Assembly: GCF_022695595.1 (NCBI RefSeq)
Contig: NZ_CP074380.1
Span: 1,054,001 to 1,118,000, forward strand
Direction: 5' to 3'
DNA: 64,000 nucleotides
Source of the DNA: Streptomyces sp. MST-110588
GTDB taxonomy: Bacteria > Actinomycetota > Actinomycetes > Streptomycetales > Streptomycetaceae
Part shown: in pieces, positions 1 through 10,274 of the stretch
Numbering within the stretch: position 1 is the first letter of the stretch
Layout: each line of letters starts with the position of its first letter
Program-made: the position numbers and the translations under genes
The notes under the pieces: model-generated
Database searches by the model: none
The model's input: the letters and a program-made list of their open reading frames with translations, nothing else
What the model was told of the DNA's origin: nothing

Positions 1-202
1 GCCGAACGGCAAGGGCCGCCCGCACATCGCCCCGGTGACCATCCGCTTCGGCCAGGCGCTGGACTTCTCCCGGTACGAGGGCATGGACCGGGACCGCTAC
101 GTGCTGCGCGCCGTCACCGACGAGGTCATGAGCGACGTCATGCGGCTGTCCGGCCAGGAGTACGTGGACATGTACGCCACCAAGGCGCGCACGGCGGCCT
201 GA
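1..202 (+). CDS. 1-acyl-sn-glycerol-3-phosphate acyltransferase, C-terminal end (partial)
   Basis: Only the last 66 codons are in the window, in the frame starting at base 2 and ending at TGA 200-202. The readable tail (PNGKGRPHIAPVTIRFGQAL, then a stretch ending TKARTAA) matches the end of actinobacterial PlsC-type lysophosphatidate acyltransferases, where a conserved I-RFG-PLDFS segment follows the acyltransferase core. Such enzymes make phosphatidic acid at the inner membrane. The catalytic HX4D and glycerol-phosphate motifs lie upstream of the window, so the family call rests on the tail only. Glycolate or other acyl-substrate variants cannot be excluded. Confidence 0.7.
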   Translation, partial: PNGKGRPHIAPVTIRFGQALDFSRYEGMDRDRYVLRAVTDEVMSDVMRLSGQEYVDMYATKARTAA

Positions 203-236
203 CCCGGCCCCCGGCAACTGAACGCCGACCGCGCAC

Positions 237-268
237 CGGGCCCCATCCGCACAGCCGGGTGGGGCCCG
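237..268. terminator. Bidirectional terminator hairpin
   Basis: A perfect 9-bp stem (CGGGCCCCA / TGGGGCCCG) with a 14-nt loop sits between the convergent acyltransferase and 5'-nucleotidase genes. There is no clear U-tract, which is normal for high-GC actinobacterial terminators. Confidence 0.6.
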
Positions 269-302
269 ACGCGTTTCCACTCCTCCGTGGAACCGTTCGG
301 TT

Positions 303-2251
303 TCAGCAGGGGATGCGGTACCCTCGGGGGTCGGGCGGGCCGCCGCCCGCAGCGCCGCCTCGGCCCGGGACATCGGGCTGCCGTCGAGGTGCCGCAGGAC
401 GGGCGGGTCGGTGATCTGACCGGTCCGCGCGGTGGGCGCGGTGGCGTTCTTGACCGAAACCCGGTTCAGCGGCCCGGGGGCGATTTGCTTACGGGTCTGG
501 AGGAAAGCCACGAAACTCTCGAAATCCCTTGTATGTCTGACCGGTTCGGTGAAGCCGGTGAACGCGTCGTACCCGTCCTTGTTGATCAGGGTGTGTGAGG
601 GCGCCGCCAGGCGGTAGGTGCGCTTGAGGTCCAGCCGGACGCCGTTGATGTACACGTCCGCCGGAGCGACCCGGTCACCGACCGCGCCGGTGGCGTCGAA
701 GCTGTAGCGGACGTTGCCGGAGACCGCCAGCGGCGCGTACTTCAGTGTGGTGCCGACCTTCGTCCACTGCTGCTCCAGGGCGTCGTGGATCTGCTGTCCG
801 GTGACGGTGGCGGTCACGATCGGGGCGCCGTAGCCGACCGCGTGCCACGCCTGTCCGAAGGTGATCGCGCCGTTGGCCGCCGCGTTGTATACGAGATCCC
901 CGGCGAGTATGACCTGCCCGACCCTCGGGGCGAGCGCCACCACGGCCAGTTCGGCGGGCTTGTTGGCGTGGGTGTTGCCGTCGTTCATCGGCCCGATGGG
1001 CTGCCGGCCGGCCCAGTACGCCCAGTCCGCCACCAGGTCACCCATGGTGGACTCCCCCGCGGCGTCACGCTTGCGGGTGAAGGAGGCGGTCTGTCTGCCG
1101 ACCGGCGTACGGGCCTTGCGGGCGGCGTACCCGGCCCAGTAGTCGACGACCTTCTTCATCTCGCGGTCCGGCGCCACGTCCCGGGTGTTGGGGTGGTTGA
1201 CCGAGGTGGTCAGCGCCCGCACGACCTTGCCGGTCGTGCGGTCCAGCCGCAGGCTGATCTCGTTGATGATCTGGCCGTGGCAGCCGGCCTCGACGAAGGG
1301 GCGCGGTACCCCGTTGGGGTCCGGCACCATCATGTTGAAGGCCCAGTGCCAGTGGCCGGTGACGATGGCGTCGATGTCCGGGCTGACGCGCAGCGCCAGG
1401 TCGTAGGCCGGCCCCGAGGGGTTCTCGCCGCTGTTGAAGTCGCCGCCGGCGATCGCGCCGTCGTGCATGCTCAGCACGATCGCGTTGACCCCGCGGGCCT
1501 TGAGCTCGGCGGCGCAGCGGTTGGCGGTGGCCACCTCGTCCAGTGAGCCCAGGGCGGCCTGGAAGGAGTCGGGGAAGGTCTCGGTTCCCAGGGCGGTCAG
1601 GTGGATGAACCCGATCGGCAGCCGGCGGCCCCCTCCGGCGTCCACCCATTCGATGTTGTACGGCGGCAGGATCGTCTGTCCGGTGGTGGACCACACCATG
1701 TTGGCGCTGTAGTACGGGAAGTCCGCGCCCTTGAAGCGCACACCGGTGGAGTCGGTGAAGGCGTCGTCCCAGCCGATCTTCGGGTAGGCGACGCCGTCCT
1801 CCATGTGCGCGGTCAAGAAGGCGGAGGTCCGGTCGAACTCGTGGTTGCCCGCGGAGGCGAAGTCCATGCCCATCCGGTTGAGCACCTCGATCGTCGGCTC
1901 GTCGGCGAGGGACTCGGCGGGGAACTCCCACCCGGAGAAGAGGTCTCCGGGTGCGAAGAAGAAGGAGTTGGTACGGCCGGCCCGCAGCCGTTCCAGGTGC
2001 GCGGCCATGTACGCCACGCCCCCGACGGTGTACTTCCGGCCGCCGTTCCCGGTGATCACGGAGTCGCCACCGGGAGCGGCCTGAAGGTACCCGTGCAGGT
2101 CGGTGATGCTGAGCAGTTGTACGTCCACGTATTCGTCGGCGGTGGCCGCGTCACGGGCGTGGGTGCCGGCGAAGGCGTGGGTGCCGACCGCGGCGGCGGA
2201 GGCCAGGGCCCCGGCCGCGGTGAAGAAGATGCGTCGTCCGATCTCTGCCAC
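303..2251 (-). CDS. Secreted bifunctional metallophosphatase/5'-nucleotidase (3' end frameshifted)
   Basis: Starts at GTG 2251 behind AGGAGA. The N-terminus (EIGRRIFFTAAGALASAAAV) is an export signal with a twin-arginine-like RR. The metallophosphatase core follows: LLSITDLHG, a GD motif (FFAPGDLFSG), SAGNHEFD, then SMHDG and TGHWHWAFN, which are the usual metal-binding residues. A C-terminal 5'-nucleotidase domain includes GESTMGDLVADW and ends near residue 600 with a substrate-domain segment (AFTGFTE). Expected role: dephosphorylating extracellular nucleotides for phosphate or nucleoside salvage. In the present frame there is no stop before the window edge: the frame runs through the terminator and antisense to the acyltransferase gene. 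Restoring one C in the run near 326-335 gives an ending RGYRIPC and a TGA at 303-305, used here as the end. The last ~15 residues are therefore inferred. Confidence 0.8.
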
Positions 2252-2399
2252 TGTCTTCACTCTCCTGAGAGTGACCGAGGGTGGGGGGTGCGCAAGAGAG
2301 TGAAACGAGCCATGGGAGCCGGTCGCCCGCCCCTGGGTGAGCCGGGGGTGAACGGGTCCGCAACTCCCGTGACGCGCCCACCCCCTTGTCACACCTGTC

Positions 2400-3956
2400 T
2401 CATGGGTGCCGCGCGGGACCGTCCTCCAGCTTCTGGCCGCGCAGCAGGAACCAGGCCGCCCCCGCCGCGGCCAGCAGCACCGCGGCGCCGGCCACGGCCG
2501 CCGTCTCCAGGCCGCCGACGAAGGAGTCCTGGGCGGCTCGCAGCAGCCGCTCCCCGGCGGCGGGGGGCAGGCCGGCGGCGGCCTCCACGGCGCCGCCCAG
2601 GGATTCCCGGGCGGCCTCGGCGGCGCGCTCGGGCACGCCGTCCGGGGTGGCGAAGTCCCGGTAGATGCCGGTGACCACCGAGCCGAGCAGCGCGATGCCC
2701 AGGGCCGCCCCCAGCTCGTACGCCGTCTCCGAGACCGCCGAGGCCGCGCCCGCCTGCTCCTTGGGCACGCTGGAGAGGATCACGTCGGCGGTGACGGTGA
2801 AGGCGAAGCCGGCGCCGACGCCGACCACGAACAGGATCGTGCCGAGGGCGAGGATGCCGGTGCCGGCGTCCAGCGCGGCGCAGGACGCCAGCGCCAGCCC
2901 GACCACCGCCAGCCCTCCGGCCACCACGACACGTACGGACAGCCGCCGGGCGACGTACCCGGCGGCCAGCCCGGCCCCGACCGCGCCGATCGCGGCCGGC
3001 AGCTCGGTGAGCCCGGCGTTCAGCGGCGAGCGCGACTGCACCATCTGAAGGAACTGCGAGAGGAAGAAGACCAGGCCGGACAGGCCCAGGATGGTCAGCA
3101 GATCGGCCAGGACGGCCCCGGAGAAGCCCCGGTTGTGGAAGAGCTTCATGTCCAGCAGCGGCGAGGAGAGGGTGAGCTGCCGCCGTACGAAGAGGGCCAG
3201 CGCGAGGACGCCGAGCACGCCGGCCACGGCGATGTCCCAGCGAGCGCCGTGCACCGCCGCCTCCTTGACGGCGTACACGACGCCCACCACGCCGATCAGC
3301 GACAGTCCGACGCTGGGCAGGTCCCAGGGGCCGGGGTCGGGGTTGCGGGACTCCGGCAGCACCTTCGCGCCGATGAGGACCAGCAGCGCCATCACGGGGA
3401 GGTTGATCAGGAAGACCGAGCCCCACCAGAAGTGCCCGAGCAGGAAGCCGCCGAGCACCGGGCCGACGGCCGCGCCCGCCGAGGCCATCGCCCCCCATAT
3501 GCCGATGGCCAGACTGCGTTCCCTGGGGTCGTGGAAGAGGTTGCGGATCAGCGCCAGGGTGGAGGGCATCAGCGTCGCACCCGCCACGCCCAGCAGCGCG
3601 CGGGCGGTGATCATCATGGCCGGGGTGGTCGAGTAGGCCGCCAGGACCGACATCGCGCCGAAGGCGACGGAACCGCTCAGCAGCAGTTTCTTGCGGCCGA
3701 CGCGGTCACCGAGGCTGCCCATCGAGACCAGCAGACCGGCGATCACGAAGGAGTAGACGTCACCGATCCACAGCAGTTGGGTGCCGGAGGGGCGCAGGTC
3801 CTCGCTGAGGAAGGGGGTGGCCAGGCCCAGGACGGTGGCGTCGACGCCGATGAGCAGGACCGCCAGGACCAGGACCGCGAGCGCCAGCCAGCGCCCGGGA
3901 CGGGGCTGTTCCGTGGTGCTCGCCCCTGCCGTACCGGGCTTCGTGGTCTGGCTCAT
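2400..3956 (-). CDS. MFS drug efflux transporter, DHA2 (EmrB/QacA) type, 14 TM
   Basis: 518 residues, the usual size for a 14-helix DHA2 exporter. Helix 1 carries LIGVDATVLGLATPFL (motif D1-like), the loop between helices 2 and 3 carries GSLGDRVGRKKLLL (motif A), and helix 5 carries GAAVGPVLGGFLLG (antiporter motif C). It should export a hydrophobic compound in exchange for protons across the cytoplasmic membrane. The chosen ATG at 3956 overlaps the TGA of the upstream tetR gene (ATGA), implying translational coupling; longer starts would run into tetR. The TetR neighbour and its operator suggest induction by the exported compound. The substrate cannot be named from sequence. Confidence 0.9.
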   Translation of the reverse strand: MSQTTKPGTAGASTTEQPRPGRWLALAVLVLAVLLIGVDATVLGLATPFLSEDLRPSGTQLLWIGDVYSFVIAGLLVSMGSLGDRVGRKKLLLSGSVAFGAMSVLAAYSTTPAMMITARALLGVAGATLMPSTLALIRNLFHDPRERSLAIGIWGAMASAGAAVGPVLGGFLLGHFWWGSVFLINLPVMALLVLIGAKVLPESRNPDPGPWDLPSVGLSLIGVVGVVYAVKEAAVHGARWDIAVAGVLGVLALALFVRRQLTLSSPLLDMKLFHNRGFSGAVLADLLTILGLSGLVFFLSQFLQMVQSRSPLNAGLTELPAAIGAVGAGLAAGYVARRLSVRVVVAGGLAVVGLALASCAALDAGTGILALGTILFVVGVGAGFAFTVTADVILSSVPKEQAGAASAVSETAYELGAALGIALLGSVVTGIYRDFATPDGVPERAAEAARESLGGAVEAAAGLPPAAGERLLRAAQDSFVGGLETAAVAGAAVLLAAAGAAWFLLRGQKLEDGPARHP

Positions 3957-4504
3957 TTCTCCATGCTCCGTCGGACGCCGCCGAGCAGCAGCTCGGCGAT
4001 CGAATGGTTGAGTTCCCTGCGGGCGACGCGGCCCTCGTGGACGGCCCAGGCACCGGCGCCGATCAGTCCGTAGAGCGCTTCGGTGAGCCATACGGGCGTC
4101 AGGTCGATCCGGAAGACGCCCTCCTCCTGGCCGCGGCGGAAGAGCGCGTTGATCCGGGCGTCCAGCCGCTCCCAGCCCTCGTTGATCTCCTCGCCCTCGA
4201 AGAGCTGGTTCTCGGTGTAGAGGAAGGCCAGGAAGCCGAAGACGGGCTCGGCCTCGGCGAGCAGCCGGCGCAGCGCCCCTACGGCGTCGCCCTCCTCCAG
4301 CCGGGCTGCGTCCAGCGCCTGCCCGAACTGCCGGATGCCCAGTTCCTCCAGCGCGCGTATGAGGGTGTCGCGGCCGGCGAAGTGGCGGTGCAGCGTGGCA
4401 CGGCTGATGCCCGCGGCCCGGGCTATCTCGTCCATGGAGGCGGTGGCCCGGCGCGTGAGCAGGGCGGCGGCCTCTTTGAGTACGTGGTCTCGGTCAACAG
4501 CCAT
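3953..4504 (-). CDS. TetR-family repressor of the adjacent efflux pump
   Basis: 183 residues. The N-terminal HTH is clear: TRRATASMDEIARAAGISRA then TLHRHFAGRDTLIRA, and the remainder is a helical ligand-binding domain typical of small TetR proteins. It starts at ATG 4504 and ends at TGA overlapping the MFS start by 4 nt, so the two form one unit. A perfect palindrome 15 bp upstream of the start (4520-4545) is the likely operator, giving autorepression and control of the pump. The ligand is unknown. Confidence 0.9.
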   Translation of the reverse strand: MAVDRDHVLKEAAALLTRRATASMDEIARAAGISRATLHRHFAGRDTLIRALEELGIRQFGQALDAARLEEGDAVGALRRLLAEAEPVFGFLAFLYTENQLFEGEEINEGWERLDARINALFRRGQEEGVFRIDLTPVWLTEALYGLIGAGAWAVHEGRVARRELNHSIAELLLGGVRRSMEK

Positions 4505-4519
4505 GAGACATAGAATAAC

Positions 4520-4545
4520 CGTATGAGACACACTTGTCTCATACG
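4520..4545. promoter_or_regulatory. Palindromic TetR operator
   Basis: Perfect 11-bp inverted repeat CGTATGAGACA / TGTCTCATACG with a 4-nt spacer (CACT), just upstream of the tetR ATG. A further ATGAGACA half-site covers the tetR start itself (4503-4510), and a TGTCTCAT half-site lies at the 3' end of the MFS gene (near 2396). The placement fits an autoregulatory operator. Confidence 0.75.
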
Positions 4546-4724
4546 ATCGTACGCTGACGCACTCGTACGGCGCCCCCTGGTGTGCCGGACGGCGGGCGGC
4601 GCCCGGCGCGGCACCTCCACCTCGCCGGGCGCGCCTCACGCGGGCCGCGTGTGCCGCCGCCCGGCGAGGCGGCCGGTGGCGTCCTGTGAGCCGTCCCGGT
4701 GACCAGGACGGTGGTGCCCGGCCC

Positions 4725-6176
<1,452 letters not shown>

Positions 6177-6192
6177 TCATGAGGTGGATGTA

Positions 6193-6260
6193 CGGCCCGG
6201 TGATCAGGGCGGACGTGCGCCCCGGTGATCAAGGCGGGCGTGCGGCCCGGTGTGGATGTG
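6193..6260. repeat. 25-bp tandem repeat in the argG-argH spacer
   Basis: Two 25-bp units (CGGCCCGGTGATCAGGGCGG..., 6193-6217; CGCCCCGGTGATCAAGGCGG..., 6218-6242) and a partial third (6243-6260). The two full units differ at three positions. It lies between argH and the argG terminator. Confidence 0.8.
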
Positions 6261-6264
6261 CGAC

Positions 6265-6296
6265 CGCCTCCCCACCACACGGGAGCAGGGAGGCGG
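6265..6296 (-). terminator. argG terminator hairpin
   Basis: Perfect 9-bp stem CCGCCTCCC / GGGAGGCGG with a 14-nt loop, about 18 bp past the argG stop codon in the direction of transcription. Confidence 0.7.
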
Positions 6297-6313
6297 CCTG
6301 GGAACGACGCGGG

Positions 6314-7507
6314 TCAGGCGAGGTCACGCTTGGCGGCGATCCTCGACGAGAGACCGAAGATGTCGATGAATCCCTGAGCCTTGGACTGGTCGAAGGTGTC
6401 GCCCGAGTCGTACGTCGCCAGGTTGAAGTCGTACAGGGACTGCTCCGAACACCGCCCGGTGACCACCGCGCGGCCACCGTGCAGCGTCATCCGGATGTCG
6501 CCGCTGACGTGCTGGTTGGCCTCCTCGATGAAGCCGTCCAGGGCCCGCTTGAGCGGGGAGAACCACAGGCCGTCGTAGACCAGCTCGCCCCAGCGCTGCT
6601 CGACCTGCCGCTTGTAGCGGGCCAGTTCGCGCTCGACGGTGACGTTCTCCAGCTCCTGGTGGGCGGTGATCAGCGCGATGGCGCCCGGCGCCTCGTACAC
6701 CTCGCGGGACTTGATGCCCACCAGCCGGTCCTCGACCATGTCGATCCGGCCGACGCCCTGGGCGCCCGCCCGCTCGTTGAGCTGCTGGATGGCCTGCAGG
6801 ACGGTGACGGGCTTGCCGTCGAGGGCGACCGGTACACCTTCCTTGAAGGTGACGATCACCTCGTCGGGCTCGCGGACGGCGGCCGGGTTCTCGGTGTACT
6901 CGTACACGTCCTCGATCGGCGCGTTCCAGATGTCCTCCAGGAAGCCGGTCTCCACGGCCCGCCCGAAGACGTTCTGGTCGATGGAGTAGGGCGACTTCTT
7001 GGTGGTCGTGATCGGCAGGCTCTTGGCCTCGCAGAACGCGATCGCCTTGTCCCGGGTCATCGCGTAGTCCCGCACGGGCGCGATGCAGTTCAGGCCGGGG
7101 GCCAGGGAGGCGATGCCGGCCTCGAACCGGACCTGGTCGTTGCCCTTGCCGGTGCAGCCGTGGGCGACGGTGGTGGCACCGTGCTTCTTGGCCGCGGCGA
7201 CCAGGTGCTTGACGATGGTCGGCCGCGAGAGGGCGGAGACCAGCGGGTAGCGGTCCATGTAGAGGGCGTTGGCCTTGATCGCCGGGAGGCAGTACTCGTC
7301 GGCGAACTCGTCCTTGGCGTCGGCGACCTCGGCCTCCACCGCACCGCAGGCGAGCGCGCGCTTGCGGATGACGTCCAGGTCCTCGCCGCCCTGGCCGACG
7401 TCCACGGCGACGGCGATGACCTCGGCGCCCGTCTCCTCGGCGATCCAGCCGATGGCGACGGAGGTGTCCAGGCCGCCCGAGTAGGCGAGTACGACGCGCT
7501 CGGTCAC
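6314..7507 (-). CDS. argG: Argininosuccinate synthase
   Basis: 397 residues, the standard length for ArgG, which joins citrulline and aspartate using ATP. The N-terminal PP-loop ATP-binding motif [11 protein letters not shown] is present, with [20 protein letters not shown] and the substrate segments [13 protein letters not shown] and [12 protein letters not shown]. Start is GTG 7507 with AGGAG 7 nt upstream (GTAAGGAGAAACCC); an upstream in-frame start would place unrelated residues before the conserved [12 protein letters not shown] promoter with an ARG-box-like element lies at 7543-7576, consistent with ArgR control. Confidence 0.97.
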   Translation of the reverse strand: MTERVVLAYSGGLDTSVAIGWIAEETGAEVIAVAVDVGQGGEDLDVIRKRALACGAVEAEVADAKDEFADEYCLPAIKANALYMDRYPLVSALSRPTIVKHLVAAAKKHGATTVAHGCTGKGNDQVRFEAGIASLAPGLNCIAPVRDYAMTRDKAIAFCEAKSLPITTTKKSPYSIDQNVFGRAVETGFLEDIWNAPIEDVYEYTENPAAVREPDEVIVTFKEGVPVALDGKPVTVLQAIQQLNERAGAQGVGRIDMVEDRLVGIKSREVYEAPGAIALITAHQELENVTVERELARYKRQVEQRWGELVYDGLWFSPLKRALDGFIEEANQHVSGDIRMTLHGGRAVVTGRCSEQSLYDFNLATYDSGDTFDQSKAQGFIDIFGLSSRIAAKRDLA

Positions 7508-7542
7508 GGGTTTCTCCTTACGGTGCGTGCATACGCTGATGG

Positions 7543-7576
7543 GTATAACTATGCAGAGCTCCGTATGTTCTGTCAA
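7543..7576 (-). promoter_or_regulatory. argG promoter with ARG-box-like operator
   Basis: On the minus strand: -35 TTGACA (7576-7571), 17-nt spacer, -10 CATAGT (7553-7548). The -10 is embedded in TGCATAGTTATAC (7555-7543), an imperfect palindrome resembling the ARG box, with a GTATGCA half-site further downstream. ArgR bound here would block RNA polymerase. Confidence 0.6.
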
Positions 7577-7698
7577 CGCAACACGCGCCCTCCGGGTGAA
7601 CGGCCGGCATCCGGCCCACAAGATCGCGGTGCCCCTCCGGGCGGCACGATCATGGTGATGCGCCCAAGACGCCCCAGCCCCTCCAAGGGAGAGCCGCC

Positions 7699-8487
7699 GT
7701 GCCGTACGCCACCGCTCCTGACACCACCCGCATCGCCTACCAGGTACGGGGCCAGGGCACCCCCCTGGTCCTGCTCTCCGGACAGGCCAACGACCACCAC
7801 TGGTGGGACACCGTCCGCGACGACTTCCACCCGGCCCGCCGCACCGTCACGCTCGACTACCGCGGCACCGGCATGAGCGACAAGCCGGACCGCCCCTACA
7901 GCACCGAAGGCTTCGCCGAGGACGTGATCGCCGTACTGGACGATCTGGGCATCGGCCGCGCGGACGTGTACGGCACCTCCATGGGCGGCCGGGTGGCCCA
8001 GTGGGTCGCCGTACGGCACCCCCACCGCGTACGCCGTCTCGTCCTGGGCTGCACCTCCCCCGGCGGTCCGCACGGCGTCGAACGCGACCCGGCGGTCAGC
8101 ACCGCCCTCTCCGACGCCGACCCGGCAGCGGCCCGCAGGACGCTGCTCGACCTGATGTACACCCCGGCGTGGCAGGCCCGGCAGCCCGGGCTCCTGGGCC
8201 GCTCCACCGTCCTCGGCGACCCGGCCATGCCCGCCCACGCCCGGCGGCGGCACCGCCTCGCCAGCGCGCGGCACGACGCCTGGGAGGCGCTAGGGCACGT
8301 CACGGCCCCCACCCTGGTGCTCCACGGCACCGACGACCGGTTCAACCCCACCGCCAACGCGCCTCTGCTCGCCGGCCGCATACCCGGCGCCCGGCTGCAC
8401 CTCATACCGGACGCCCGGCACGCCTACTTCGAGGAGTTCCGCACCGTCGCGAGCCCGCTCGTCCTGGACTTCCTCGGCGCGCCGTAA
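7699..8487 (+). CDS. Alpha/beta-fold hydrolase
   Basis: 262 residues. Nucleophile elbow YGTSMGGR (Ser94), an oxyanion segment [14 protein letters not shown] near residue 24, the acid in [10 protein letters not shown], and the catalytic His in DARHAYFEE near residue 247. The cap is short. Related to 3-oxoadipate enol-lactonase or haloperoxidase-like hydrolases; the substrate is unknown. Start GTG 7699 has GGGAGA 8 nt upstream. Transcribed divergently from argG and convergent with the DUF488 gene. Confidence 0.85.
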   Translation: MPYATAPDTTRIAYQVRGQGTPLVLLSGQANDHHWWDTVRDDFHPARRTVTLDYRGTGMSDKPDRPYSTEGFAEDVIAVLDDLGIGRADVYGTSMGGRVAQWVAVRHPHRVRRLVLGCTSPGGPHGVERDPAVSTALSDADPAAARRTLLDLMYTPAWQARQPGLLGRSTVLGDPAMPAHARRRHRLASARHDAWEALGHVTAPTLVLHGTDDRFNPTANAPLLAGRIPGARLHLIPDARHAYFEEFRTVASPLVLDFLGAP

Positions 8488-8495
8488 GGACCTGC

Positions 8496-8517
8496 GGGGA
8501 GCCGGGCCAGGCTCCCC
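8496..8517. terminator. Bidirectional terminator hairpin
   Basis: Perfect 8-bp stem GGGGAGCC / GGCTCCCC with a 6-nt loop in the 49-bp gap between two convergent genes. Confidence 0.65.
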
Positions 8518-8536
8518 AAACCCCGGGGGAGGTCTT

Positions 8537-8908
8537 TTACGAACCCTCCCCCAGCACCTCCACCAGGACGGTCACATGACTCAAAGCGGTCTCCTTCGTA
8601 GCCGTCAGCAGCGTCAGCGGACCGGCCGCCGCCCGCTCCCGCAGTCCTGCGAGCGCTTCCGCGGCCGGGGAGGCGTCCAGTTCCCGCCGGTAGCGCCCGG
8701 CGAATTCCTCGTACCGCTCGGGACGGTGCCCGTACCAGGTACGCAGCTCCTTGGAGGGCGCGACGTCCTTGCACCACTCGTCCAGCCGAGCCGCATCCTT
8801 CGCCAGCCCGCGCGGCCACAGCCGGTCCACCAGCACCCGCGCGCCGTCCTCCGCCTCGGGCGGCTCGTACACGCGGCGCTGTCGGATCTCCCCACGGTGA
8901 CCGGCCAT
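8537..8908 (-). CDS. DUF488 family protein
   Basis: 123 residues, the usual length of stand-alone DUF488 proteins. Family features: RVYEPPEAEDGARVLVDRLWPRGL near the N-terminus, then LDEWCKDVAPSKELRTWYGH and a C-terminal LTLLTATKET. The biochemical function of the family is not established. ATG 8908 was chosen because the conserved block starts about 10 residues later; longer starts add low-complexity sequence not seen in the family. Confidence 0.85.
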   Translation of the reverse strand: MAGHRGEIRQRRVYEPPEAEDGARVLVDRLWPRGLAKDAARLDEWCKDVAPSKELRTWYGHRPERYEEFAGRYRRELDASPAAEALAGLRERAAAGPLTLLTATKETALSHVTVLVEVLGEGS

Positions 8909-9117
8909 GGCGCCATGGAACCACGCGTCCGCCCGGACCGCGCGGCCCTTCCCCGCCTCCTTACGGCGTGTCCCGGAGACCGTTTCCGGCCGTCCCGGCC
9001 CCCCGCCGAGCGGCCCCGCGAGCCGCCGAAAGCACCCCGCTTTGGATTCAGGGGCCCGGACAGGGTATTTTTCTTCTGCACGCCCCGTCCGGGGGAAAAC
9101 CCGGGCGGAACGAGCAT

Positions 9118-9191
<74 letters not shown>

Positions 9192-9201
9192 CGGTGCCGG
9201 G

Positions 9202-9243
9202 AAGGCCCCGTCGGCCGGAAGAGATTCCGGTCGGCGGGGCCTT
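9202..9243 (+). terminator. Terminator after tRNA-Pro
   Basis: Long near-perfect stem AAGGCCCCGTCGGCCGG / CCGGTCGGCGGGGCCTT with an 8-nt loop, starting 11 nt after the tRNA. Its two non-Watson-Crick positions can pair as G-U or A-C. Confidence 0.75.
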
Positions 9244-9344
9244 CTCGCTGTTCACGGCCTTCTCGCTGCTGCACGGAGGCCGGTCCTGGTCCCTGTGCCG
9301 GGGCTCGGTGGGCTGCCTCAGGCGGGCAGCCCGGTGTCGATGAC

Positions 9345-9617
9345 GAAGCTGATCTCGATGACATTGAGGCGCTCGGCGAGCGCACCCTGCGCTTCAGTGA
9401 GCTGCGCGACGGGGTCGAGGGCATCAGCCACAAGATGCTCACCCAGAACCTGCGCATGCTGGAGCGGTACGGCCTGGTCGAGCGGACCGTGCACCCCACC
9501 GTGCCGCCGCGGGTCGAGTACGCCCTCACCGAGCCGGGCCGGGCGCGGGCATGCCGCCGGGCGCGGGCGATCAGGCCGGCGCACAGTGCTGACGGGCGCC
9601 CCCGTACGTACCCCTGA
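9345..9617 (+). pseudogene. HxlR-family winged-helix regulator remnant
   Basis: The segment LGERTLRFSELRDGVEGISH, then KMLTQNLRMLERYGLVERTV and HPTVPPRVEYALTEPGR, is a very close match to the wing-helix core of HxlR regulators. The start of the family (Cys and the IGDKWTLLIL helix) is replaced by DEADLDDIEA, and there is no start codon with a ribosome-binding site. The normal C-terminal helix is replaced by unrelated basic sequence. This is a 5'- and 3'-decayed gene between the tRNA terminator and argR. Confidence 0.7.
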
Positions 9618-9691
9618 CCCCCGCCACCGCCACCGCCAGTGCAGTGCGCGGGCGGTGGCGCAGGGGCGCGTTCCGTACGGTCCGCGCCGGA

Positions 9692-10234
9692 TCAGCGGGC
9701 CTTTTGCGCCAGCCGCAGGAGGTGGTCGGCCAGCGCCTGGCCGCCGGCGGGGTCGCGGCTGATGAGCATCAGCGTGTCGTCGCCCGCGATCGTGCCGAGG
9801 ACGTCGTGCAGCTCGGCCTGGTCGATGGCCGAGGCCAGGAACTGGGCGGCGCCGGGCGGGGTGCGCAGGACGACGAGGTTGGCGGACGCCTCGGCGGAGA
9901 TCAGCAGCTCGCCGGAGAGGCGGCGCATCCGCTCCTCCTTGGCGGACTCCCCCAGCGGCGCCCGCGGCGTGCGGTCGCCGCCCTCGCTCGGTACGGCGTA
10001 GATCAGCTCACCACCGGTGTTGCGGATCTTGACCGCGCCCAGTTCGTCCAGGTCGCGGGAGAGTGTCGCCTGGGTGACGGACAGGCCGTCGTCGGCGAGC
10101 AGCTTGGCGAGCTGGCTCTGGGAGCGGACCGGCTGCCGGTTGAGGATGTCCACGATCCGTCGGTGTCGGGCGGTGCGGGTCTGCGGTACGGCGGGGCCGC
10201 CGTGCAGCACTTCGTTGTCCTGCGCCTCGGTCAT
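9692..10234 (-). CDS. argR: Arginine repressor ArgR
   Basis: 180 residues. N-terminal winged-helix domain ([20 protein letters not shown]... then [15 protein letters not shown] with the SR motif of the recognition helix), then the C-terminal arginine-binding oligomerisation domain ([33 protein letters not shown] with the GTIAGDDT signature). As an arginine-activated hexamer it represses arg promoters through ARG boxes. Start ATG 10234, 40 bp after argD, last gene of the operon; an ARG-box promoter in front of argC implies feedback on its own operon. Confidence 0.96.
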   Translation of the reverse strand: MTEAQDNEVLHGGPAVPQTRTARHRRIVDILNRQPVRSQSQLAKLLADDGLSVTQATLSRDLDELGAVKIRNTGGELIYAVPSEGGDRTPRAPLGESAKEERMRRLSGELLISAEASANLVVLRTPPGAAQFLASAIDQAELHDVLGTIAGDDTLMLISRDPAGGQALADHLLRLAQKAR

Positions 10235-10274
10235 CGTTGTCGTCAGTCTCCGGATCGTCGTTCCCCGCGTACCC

